Shown here piece by piece: positions 6,919-12,286 of a stretch of 14,067 nucleotides of DNA. The stretch comes from an uncultured Lachnospiraceae bacterium. GTDB taxonomy: Bacteria; Bacillota; Clostridia; Lachnospirales; Lachnospiraceae. The stretch's first letter is position 1. Every line of letters starts with the position of its first letter. The position numbers were made by a program, and so were the translations under genes. Location: NCBI GenBank assembly GCA_902783445.1, contig CACZQX010000347.1, positions 1-14,067 of the forward strand. The letters run 5' to 3'. The notes under the pieces are model-generated. The model worked only from the letters and a program-made list of their open reading frames with translations, was not told the origin of the DNA and searched no databases.

Positions 6919-8179
6919 ATGAACCCTCCAGCTGTTCAAAGCTGTCCTTTAAAGGACAGTCTGTATGTTTTTCTTTTTCCGTAACAATATCGGTGGCAAA
7001 AGCCCTGCAGCTTGGAGCACCGCATCCGCCACAGTCAAGCCCCGGAAAGCTTTTCGTAAGCTCCTCAACTTTTGCTTTCATTATAATACTTTCTTTTATA
7101 TCGGGTGAAAGTTCAAAAACCGGCGTATATTCAACATCTTTCGTCCACTTCATTGCCTCTTCCAATTCTTTATCTTCCATATCGTAGTCATATTTGAATT
7201 CATCTATGTCATGTCTTATGGAAATAATCTTGGCTCTGGCAAGGTACGGATTTTCCACATTTAAAACTCCGCCAAGGCAGCCTCCGTTACAGGCGTTGAG
7301 TTCTGCAAATTTCAACTCCGAAAACTCTTCGTCTTCAAGCTTTTCCAAAAGTCTGATGACATTTTCTATGCCATCCGCCGCAATATAACCTTCCTTCATA
7401 AGACCGATGGCTTCGCCCGATGTTGCTCCCCATCTTATTCCGGCTCTTCCTGCTTTCGACAGGTCTTCTATGTCGTCTCCAAGGCTGTTCATTTTGTTTA
7501 ACAAATCCGGGTAGATGTCTTTAATGGAAAAAACTCCGTCAAGATTTGATTTTTCCAACCCAATAGGCATTATTCTTGCTGTTATTTTTGCCGGACACGG
7601 CGATATTGCAAACACGCCTATTTTCTCCGGCGCAAGCCCCGTAGCCTTTACTGCTCTTCTTCTTGCCTCAAAAGCCGCAAGTTCGGTGGCGTTTACCACC
7701 GGAAGCAGATGTTCTATAAGACTCGGAAACTTTATGGATATAAGCCTTACAACCGTCGGACACGCCGTACTTATAAGCGGCCATTTGTCTGAATTCTGCT
7801 CAACATATTCCCTCATTTTCAAGGTTTCGTATTCTGCTGCCGCAGCCACTTCCATTACGTCATCAAACCCCAGTCTTTTCAATCCGGTAAGTATGATGTT
7901 CAGATCTTTTAAATTTCTGAACTGACCATAAACAGCCTGGTCCGGCACAGCAATTTTGTAGTCGAAATTTTGTATTTTTTCAAACTTCTCAACACGACTT
8001 TTTTTTGCGTGATAAGGACAAATTCTTATGCATTCACCGCAATCTATGCACTGCGTGCTTGTTATTGCGGCTTTTCCCTTATGCACCCTTATTGCATCCG
8101 TTGGGCATCTTTTTAAGCAATTTATACATCCGTTGCATTTGTGCGCATCCAACATAACGGAAGTGTGAAATCCTGACAT
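6887..8179 (-). CDS. Putative sensory-type [FeFe]-hydrogenase homologue without PAS domain
   Basis: The 430-residue protein has two N-terminal [4Fe-4S] ferredoxin motifs (C15, C18, C21, C25 and C44, C47, C50, C54), an H-cluster domain (about 75-330) and a C-terminal Fe-S domain (CGGCGAPSC, C383, C386, C391, then C408). All four expected H-cluster ligands are present: C140 in STACP, C195 in SPCPAK, C297 and C301 in ACNGGC. Catalytic features are altered: Ala139 replaces the proton-relay cysteine, Ser193 replaces the Met of MPC, the L2 glutamate is absent, and the L3 GGG is degenerate. These changes match putative sensory hydrogenases (HydS, group C) and the related PAS-less group D/M2e enzymes of Thermoanaerobacter type, as I recall them. 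The start follows the ATPase stop by 4 bases; AGAGG overlaps that stop. It may sense H2 or redox state, or be a slow hydrogenase. Catalytic rate cannot be predicted. Confidence 0.85.
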   Translation of the reverse strand: MSGFHTSVMLDAHKCNGCINCLKRCPTDAIRVHKGKAAITSTQCIDCGECIRICPYHAKKSRVEKFEKIQNFDYKIAVPDQAVYGQFRNLKDLNIILTGLKRLGFDDVMEVAAAAEYETLKMREYVEQNSDKWPLISTACPTVVRLISIKFPSLIEHLLPVVNATELAAFEARRRAVKATGLAPEKIGVFAISPCPAKITARIMPIGLEKSNLDGVFSIKDIYPDLLNKMNSLGDDIEDLSKAGRAGIRWGATSGEAIGLMKEGYIAADGIENVIRLLEKLEDEEFSELKFAELNACNGGCLGGVLNVENPYLARAKIISIRHDIDEFKYDYDMEDKELEEAMKWTKDVEYTPVFELSPDIKESIIMKAKVEELTKSFPGLDCGGCGAPSCRAFATDIVTEKEKHTDCPLKDSFEQLEGSYVAKKLNGKD

Positions 8180-8183
8180 TTGT

Positions 8184-8615
8184 TTACCTCTGATTCACGT
8201 AGAATGTAAGAAACACCGTGGTTCCTTCTCCTACTTTTGTATCTATTTTCATTTCATCCGAATGTTTCTTCATGTTGGGAAGTCCCATGCCTGCTCCGAA
8301 TCCCATTTGTTTTGCACCATCCGATGCTGTTGAGTAGCCTTCCTGCATGGCTTTTTCCACATCCGGAATTCCTTTTCCTTTATCCTTTAAAGTAACTTTT
8401 ACCACTTCTTCATCGATTTCAATTGTTGCCACTCCGCCGTTTCCGTGAATAACCATATTGATTTCGCCTTCATACATGGCAATAGCCACTCTTTTTGTAA
8501 AAGCCGAGGGCATTCCTATCTCCTTAAGTGCGGCTTTCACCTTGCTTGATGCCTCTCCGGCATGTCGATAGTCTTCTCCGTCAACTTCAAACTCCATTTC
8601 CAATATACCGGCCAA
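8184..8615 (-). CDS. GHKL ATP-binding protein, RsbW/anti-sigma-like
   Basis: This 143-residue protein is a single HATPase_c domain of the serine kinase/anti-sigma type. The N-box is MYEGEINMVIHGNGG (47-61, Asn53), G1 is DKGKGIPD (78-85) and G2 is GFGAGMGLPNM (105-115). There is no dimerisation/phosphoacceptor domain, so it is not a classical histidine kinase. The start is a TTG at 8615: GGAGAG about 9 bases upstream fits it, whereas the first ATG (8597) has no ribosome site. That ribosome site is made of the last codons of the upstream DRTGG gene, whose stop is 4 bases away. It could phosphorylate or sequester a partner encoded nearby or elsewhere. No sigma factor or anti-sigma antagonist is in the window, so its partner is unknown. 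Confidence 0.85.
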   Translation of the reverse strand: MAGILEMEFEVDGEDYRHAGEASSKVKAALKEIGMPSAFTKRVAIAMYEGEINMVIHGNGGVATIEIDEEVVKVTLKDKGKGIPDVEKAMQEGYSTASDGAKQMGFGAGMGLPNMKKHSDEMKIDTKVGEGTTVFLTFYVNQR

Positions 8616-8619
8616 CTTT

Positions 8620-8967
8620 TTACTCTCCTATCTTTCCGACACCGTTTTCGTATAAAACACCACATGTTCTAAACATGGTCTTTTGGGTTTGCAAGATAAC
8701 GATACCGCATTTTTTTGCCATTTCCACCATTTCATCACAAGGAGACATTCCTCTAACGCAAATAATGCAACAGACATCCAGCATTTCGGCGGTTCTTACA
8801 ACCTGAGCGTTGTTCAGCCCCGTAATAAGCGCCGAAACTCCCTCACCATGAGCCAAAATACAGCTCATCATATCCGTTGCACAGGCATCATCTACCGTCT
8901 TATTATCCAATTCTTCCCCACAGACCAGTCTTGCCTCAAGTAAATTTTTGATTTCAACTAATGTCAT
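8620..8967 (-). CDS. DRTGG-domain protein, Cys-rich proximal copy
   Basis: First gene of the leftward operon, 115 residues, with AAGGAGA before its ATG. It is a stand-alone DRTGG-like domain, paralogous to the product at 6592-6918; shared pattern includes ALITGLNN (46-53), CCIICVRGMSP (66-76) and ILQTQKTMFRTCG (91-103). It contains nine cysteines in 115 residues (16, 29, 36, 66, 67, 70, 77, 87, 102), far more than the other copy. That would suit thiol chemistry, metal binding or docking to an Fe-S protein, but no classic Fe-S motif is formed. The function of free-standing DRTGG proteins beside hydrogenases is not established to my knowledge. Confidence 0.75.
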   Translation of the reverse strand: MTLVEIKNLLEARLVCGEELDNKTVDDACATDMMSCILAHGEGVSALITGLNNAQVVRTAEMLDVCCIICVRGMSPCDEMVEMAKKCGIVILQTQKTMFRTCGVLYENGVGKIGE

Positions 8968-9017
8968 TTAACAATCTCCTTTTAAATATACACCTAATAT
9001 ATAACTACATAATCACC

Positions 9018-9050
9018 GCATTACAATAAAAAATTTTTATTATGTAATGC
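9018..9050 (-). promoter_or_regulatory. Stem-loop at the 5' end of the leftward transcript
   Basis: GCATTACA (minus strand, from 9050) pairs perfectly with TGTAATGC (ending at 9018). The stem continues after a 2-base bulge into an A/T stem around an A/T loop. The first stem base coincides with the predicted start of transcription (about 9050), so the mRNA would begin with this hairpin. Such 5'-terminal stems can protect an mRNA from decay; alternatively the DNA dyad is an operator at +1. Confidence 0.5.
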
Positions 9051-9056
9051 AAAATA

Positions 9057-9085
9057 ATTATATCAGATAGATATTTTTATAACAA
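9057..9085 (-). promoter_or_regulatory. Promoter of the leftward sensory operon
   Basis: On the minus strand TTGTTA (9085-9080) is followed by a 17-base spacer ending in TGA and then TATAAT (9062-9057). This is a perfect -10 with a TG extension and a fair -35. Transcription should start near 9050, giving a leader of about 83 bases for the DRTGG gene at 8967. Confidence 0.75.
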
Positions 9086-9142
9086 TAAAAAACAACTAAT
9101 TTTGTATTTTTGTTGATACATATTATTATAGAAGAAACACCG

Positions 9143-9158
9143 TCAAACAATTGTTTGA
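9143..9158. promoter_or_regulatory. 16-base perfect palindrome, operator candidate
   Basis: TCAAACAATTGTTTGA is a perfect 16-base dyad. It does not match the Rex consensus spacing. It lies midway between the two main promoters and over the -35 zone of a possible second leftward -10 (TATAAT at 9130-9125). A second dyad, TTGTATACAA, follows at 9162-9171. The regulator is not identified. Confidence 0.5.
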
Positions 9159-9195
9159 ATTTTGTATACAATATTCAGTGTGCACTAAAAAGAAT

Positions 9196-9213
9196 TTGTA
9201 AATTTTTTAACAA
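9196..9213. promoter_or_regulatory. Rex-type operator, distal box
   Basis: TTGTAAATTTTTTAACAA matches the Rex consensus TTGTTAA-N4-TTAACAA at 13 of 14 defined positions. Rex is the NADH/NAD+-sensing repressor of fermentation genes in Firmicutes. The box is centred 20 bases, about two helical turns, from the second one. Confidence 0.7.
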
Positions 9214-9215
9214 GC

Positions 9216-9233
9216 TTGTTAAATTCATAACAT
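9216..9233. promoter_or_regulatory. Rex-type operator, proximal box
   Basis: TTGTTAAATTCATAACAT has a perfect left Rex half-site and 5 of 7 matches in the right half. It starts 2 bases after the distal box and ends 3 bases before the -35 of the hydrogenase promoter. The two boxes together also create the 18-base palindrome TTTAACAAGCTTGTTAAA (9206-9223), made of the right half of one and the left half of the other. Confidence 0.65.
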
Positions 9234-9236
9234 TTG

Positions 9237-9265
9237 TTTACAAACTGTTTTTTGAGTGCTATTCT
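9237..9265 (+). promoter_or_regulatory. Promoter of the hydC-hydA operon
   Basis: TTTACA (9237-9242), a 17-base spacer ending in TGC, then TATTCT (9260-9265) form an extended -10 promoter. Transcription should start near 9272, 39 bases before the hydC ATG, with AGGAGG in between. The Rex-like boxes end 3 bases upstream of the -35. Confidence 0.7.
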
Positions 9266-9310
9266 AAAATCACCTTACGATAAAACATATTAATATTAGG
9301 AGGTCTAAAA

Positions 9311-9805
9311 ATGGTCGCAGCAAAATCAAAAGTTCCATTCTACGGAACAGCTGAACAGGAAGAAAACTTGAAAAAAGTTATTAACAGTTTAAAAGACCAA
9401 AAGGGTTGCCTTATTCCTATCTTACAGGAAGCACAGGGAATCTATGGTTATCTTCCGATTGAAGTTCAGACAATTATTTCAGACGAATTGGGTGTACCAC
9501 TCGAAAAAATTTACGGTGTTGTTACATTCTATTCATTCTTCTCTCTTTATCCAAAGGGAAAATACCAAATCTCGGTCTGTCTTGGTACAGCTTGCTATGT
9601 AAAGGGTTCAGGAACAATTTTCAGTTCTCTTAAAGAAAAGCTTGGTATTGAAGATGGTCAGTGTACACCGGACGGTAAGTTCTCTCTTGACTCATGCAGA
9701 TGTGTCGGCGCTTGTGGTCTCGCACCTGTTATGATGATTAACGACGATGTTTACGGTCGTTTAACAAAGAACGAACTTGACAGCATTTTAGCAAAATATA
9801 ACTAA
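9311..9805 (+). CDS. hydC: HydC/NuoE-like thioredoxin-fold [2Fe-2S] subunit of the trimeric hydrogenase
   Basis: This 164-residue protein has the full NuoE layout: an N-terminal helical bundle (about 14-75, including LIPILQEAQGIYGYLP) and a thioredoxin-like [2Fe-2S] domain with C90, C95 (CLGTAC) and C131, C135 (CVGAC). An extra Cys129 sits just before the second pair. It passes electrons between the flavin subunit HydB and the rest of the HydABC complex in the cytoplasm. AGGAGG lies 6 bases before the ATG, and it is the first gene after the Rex-controlled promoter. Length and motifs are normal. NuoE of respiratory complex I is excluded by the neighbouring hydrogenase genes and the absence of other nuo genes. 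Confidence 0.94.
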   Translation: MVAAKSKVPFYGTAEQEENLKKVINSLKDQKGCLIPILQEAQGIYGYLPIEVQTIISDELGVPLEKIYGVVTFYSFFSLYPKGKYQISVCLGTACYVKGSGTIFSSLKEKLGIEDGQCTPDGKFSLDSCRCVGACGLAPVMMINDDVYGRLTKNELDSILAKYN

Positions 9806-9806
9806 T

Positions 9807-10364
9807 ATGCTGACAGAACTGTCATTAAATGTATTGGACATTGCCCAGAATTCGATTTCTGCCAAAGCATCGTTAATAGAAATCTGTGTAAATGTTTCCG
9901 AGGAAAAGGATATTATTGAAATCACCATCAAAGATGACGGTCGCGGAATGACAAAGGAACAGCTGGAACAGGTCTGTGATCCTTTCTTTACAACGCGAAC
10001 GACAAGGTCTGTCGGCCTTGGAACCTCATTTTTTAAGCAGGCTGCCGAAATGTCCGACGGCGAATTCAAAATAGATTCCGAACCGGGTGTCGGAACAAAA
10101 GTATTCGCATCTTTTAAATTGTCTCATATCGACAGAATGCCTCTTGGTGACATAAGCGATACAATCCATAATCTTGTTATTTACAACGAGGGCATCGATT
10201 TTATTTACACTTACACCTTTAACGATAAGTCTTTTACATTAAATACTAAGCAAATTCGGGAAATGTTGGGTGACATACCTTTCGATACCCCGGATGTTTC
10301 GGACTTCATCAAAGGTTATCTTGTCGAAAACAAAGAAGATACCGATGGTGGAAAAATCATTTGA
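9807..10364 (+). CDS. GHKL (histidine-kinase-type) ATPase within the hydrogenase operon
   Basis: This 185-residue protein opens directly with the HATPase_c domain: N-box LDIAQNSISAKA (10-21, Asn15), G1 DDGRGM (43-48), DPFFTTRTTRSVGLGTSF (58-75) as F and G2 boxes, and EPGVGTKV (92-99). No phosphoacceptor histidine domain precedes it. The C-terminal 75 residues (about 110-185) match nothing I know. The start lies one base after the hydC stop and has no visible ribosome site, so translation probably depends on re-initiation after hydC. Its slot between hydC and the ferredoxin-like gene matches the small extra genes (hydE, hydD) I recall from the Acetobacterium woodii hydCEDBA operon, where they are not part of the purified core enzyme. 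A regulatory or assembly role is inference. Confidence 0.82.
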   Translation: MLTELSLNVLDIAQNSISAKASLIEICVNVSEEKDIIEITIKDDGRGMTKEQLEQVCDPFFTTRTTRSVGLGTSFFKQAAEMSDGEFKIDSEPGVGTKVFASFKLSHIDRMPLGDISDTIHNLVIYNEGIDFIYTYTFNDKSFTLNTKQIREMLGDIPFDTPDVSDFIKGYLVENKEDTDGGKII

Positions 10365-10381
10365 AATTAGGAGGAATAAAC

Positions 10382-10753
10382 ATGAAATCTCTTGAAGAAC
10401 TCAAAGCTATAAGAGACAGAATGCAGGGCCAAGTTGGTTTCAGAGCGGCTGATGCTTCTGAAACAAGAGTTGTTGTAGGTATGGCTACATGCGGTATCGC
10501 AAGTGGTGCCAAACCTGTATTAAATGCTATCGCAGACGGCGTAAAAGCTAAAGGTCTCGGTAATATCAAAGTAACTCAGACTGGTTGTATCGGTCTTTGT
10601 CAATATGAACCAATAGTAGAAGTATATGAGCCGGGTAAAGGTAAAGTAACATACGTAAAAATGAACGCTGAAAAAGCCAACGAAGTTGTTGAAAAACACT
10701 TGGCCGGCGGAAATGTAGTTACGGAATATACTATCGATTCTATTACAAAGTAA
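10382..10753 (+). CDS. Small thioredoxin-like (2Fe-2S) ferredoxin-domain protein, HydD-like
   Basis: I use the ATG at 10382, 123 residues, because AGGAGG sits 7 bases upstream; a longer frame from 10361 overlaps the previous gene and has no ribosome site. The fold is the thioredoxin-like ferredoxin domain, also fused to many HydB/NuoF proteins: VVVGMATCGIASGA (30-43) and TQTGCIGLCQYEP (65-77). Only three cysteines are present (37, 69, 73). The usual first ligand position is Gly33, and Cys37 is shifted by one relative to the GTGC form. This pattern is, as I recall, usual for stand-alone members, so a normal [2Fe-2S] cluster is doubtful. It lies just before a hydB that lacks the corresponding N-terminal domain, so it may act as that domain in trans. 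Confidence 0.8.
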   Translation: MKSLEELKAIRDRMQGQVGFRAADASETRVVVGMATCGIASGAKPVLNAIADGVKAKGLGNIKVTQTGCIGLCQYEPIVEVYEPGKGKVTYVKMNAEKANEVVEKHLAGGNVVTEYTIDSITK

Positions 10754-10765
10754 GGAGGAAGAGTA

Positions 10766-12268
10766 ATGGCAAACAATACACATTCTCTAGAAGAAACCGC
10801 ATTCTACAAAAAACAGAAACGTGTTGCTTTAAGAAACTGCGGTGTTATTGATCCGGAGAACATTGATGAATATATTGCAACAAACGGTTACATGGCTTTA
10901 GGTAAAGTACTTACCGAAATGACACCTGACGAAGTAATCCAGACTATACTTGATTCGGGTCTTCGTGGTCGTGGTGGTGCCGGATTCCCTACAGGTATGA
11001 AATGGAAATTCGCTTCGGGCAACAGAGGAAACGTACAGAAATACGTTTGCTGTAACGCCGACGAAGGTGACCCGGGTGCATTTATGGATCGTTCGGTTCT
11101 TGAAGGTGACCCACATGCGGTTCTCGAGGCTATGGCAATTGCCGGTTACGCAATCGGTTCCAACCAGGGTTACATTTACGTACGTGCTGAGTACCCTATC
11201 GCTGTAGCACGTCTTAAAATTGCTATTAAACAGGCTAAAGAATACGGCCTTTTAGGAAATAATATTTTCGGAACAGACTTTTCATTTGATATCGAGCTTC
11301 GTCTCGGTGCAGGTGCATTCGTTTGCGGTGAGGAAACAGCTCTCATGACTTCTATCGAAGGTAACCGCGGTGAGCCACGTCCACGTCCGCCATTCCCTGC
11401 AGTTAAAGGTTTGTTCGAAAGCCCAACAATCTTAAATAACGTTGAAACATACGCAAACGTTGCTCAGATTATCCTTAACGGTGCTGACTGGTTTGCATCA
11501 ATGGGTACAGAAAAATCAAAAGGTACAAAAGTATTCGCACTAGGCGGTAAAATCAACAACACAGGTCTTGTTGAAATCCCAATGGGTACACCTCTTCGCG
11601 AAATTATCGAAGAAATCGGCGGCGGCATTCCTAACGGAAAGAAATTCAAAGCCGTTCAGACCGGTGGTCCTTCAGGCGGATGTATCCCTGCCGAACATTT
11701 CGATGTACCTATCGATTACGAAAACCTTGCAGCTATCGGTTCTATCATCGGTTCAGGTGGTATGATCGTTATGGATGAAGACAACTGTATGGTTGATATC
11801 GCTAAATTCTTCTTACAGTTTACTTGTGACGAATCTTGCGGTAAATGTACTCCATGTCGTGTCGGAACAAAGCGTATGCTTGAAATTCTCGACAAGATTA
11901 CAGACGGCAATGGAACAATGGAAGATATTGACAAGCTCGAAGAACTTGCATACTTCATTAAAGAGAATGCTCTTTGCGGTTTGGGTCAAACAGCTCCAAA
12001 CCCGGTACTCTCTACATTAAAATTCTTCAGAGACGAGTATATTGCCCATGTTCAGGATAAGAAATGTCCTGCAGGTGTATGTAAGAGTCTCGCTCAGTAC
12101 AGAATTATTGCTGAAAAATGTAAGGGTTGTGGTTTATGTGCTAAGAACTGTCCTGCAGATGCTATCACAGGCGAAAAACTTAAACCGCATACAATTAATA
12201 CAAGCAAGTGTATCAAGTGCGGTGCTTGTATGAGCAACTGTAAATTTGAAGCAATTGTAAAAGAGTAA
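10766..12268 (+). CDS. hydB: HydB/NuoF-like NAD(H)- and FMN-binding subunit of the hydrogenase
   Basis: The 500-residue protein contains the NuoF core: GLRGRGGAGFPTGMKW (65-80), CNADEGDPGAF (96-106) and GAGAFVCGEETAL (181-193) for FMN and NADH, an SLBB-like region (about 250-330), and the N3-type [4Fe-4S] site ESCGKCTPC with C358, C361, C364 and C404. A C-terminal 2[4Fe-4S] ferredoxin follows (C452, C455, C458, C462; C482, C485, C488, C492; the last Cys is followed by Lys rather than Pro). C434 and C439 with nearby His428 could be the zinc site described for HydB-type proteins. It exchanges hydride with NAD(H) and is the likely flavin centre of electron bifurcation. Typical HydB is about 600 residues; here the N-terminal thioredoxin-like [2Fe-2S] domain is absent. 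GGAGG and spacing confirm the start. Confidence 0.94.
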   Translation: MANNTHSLEETAFYKKQKRVALRNCGVIDPENIDEYIATNGYMALGKVLTEMTPDEVIQTILDSGLRGRGGAGFPTGMKWKFASGNRGNVQKYVCCNADEGDPGAFMDRSVLEGDPHAVLEAMAIAGYAIGSNQGYIYVRAEYPIAVARLKIAIKQAKEYGLLGNNIFGTDFSFDIELRLGAGAFVCGEETALMTSIEGNRGEPRPRPPFPAVKGLFESPTILNNVETYANVAQIILNGADWFASMGTEKSKGTKVFALGGKINNTGLVEIPMGTPLREIIEEIGGGIPNGKKFKAVQTGGPSGGCIPAEHFDVPIDYENLAAIGSIIGSGGMIVMDEDNCMVDIAKFFLQFTCDESCGKCTPCRVGTKRMLEILDKITDGNGTMEDIDKLEELAYFIKENALCGLGQTAPNPVLSTLKFFRDEYIAHVQDKKCPAGVCKSLAQYRIIAEKCKGCGLCAKNCPADAITGEKLKPHTINTSKCIKCGACMSNCKFEAIVKE

Positions 12269-12286
12269 TGTAAGGAGGAGCTAAAA

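Larger units (their letters stand above)
8968..9310. other. Divergent regulatory region between the two hydrogenase-linked operons
   Basis: 343 bases of very AT-rich non-coding DNA. From left to right it holds the leader and 5' stem-loop of the leftward transcript (9018-9050), its promoter (9057-9085), a possible second leftward -10 (TATAAT at 9130-9125), a 16-base palindrome (9143-9158), the dyad TTGTATACAA (9162-9171), two Rex-like boxes (9196-9233), the hydrogenase promoter (9237-9265) and the AGGAGG ribosome site of hydC (9299-9304). I see no ORF of note and no terminator. Confidence 0.8.

Noticed and set aside
6919..6939. Longer start of the distal DRTGG gene
   Set aside because: The ATG at 6939 lacks a ribosome site, while the ATG at 6918 has GGAGGG 5 bases upstream.
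6887..8179. A second ordinary catalytic monomeric hydrogenase
   Set aside because: The proton-relay Cys is Ala, L2 and L3 are altered, and its operon partners are regulatory rather than electron-transfer proteins.
10754..10765. A frameshift that cut the N-terminal domain off hydB
   Set aside because: The stop of the small ferredoxin-like gene is followed by a proper GGAGG ribosome site and ATG; no further domain remnant lies in other frames.
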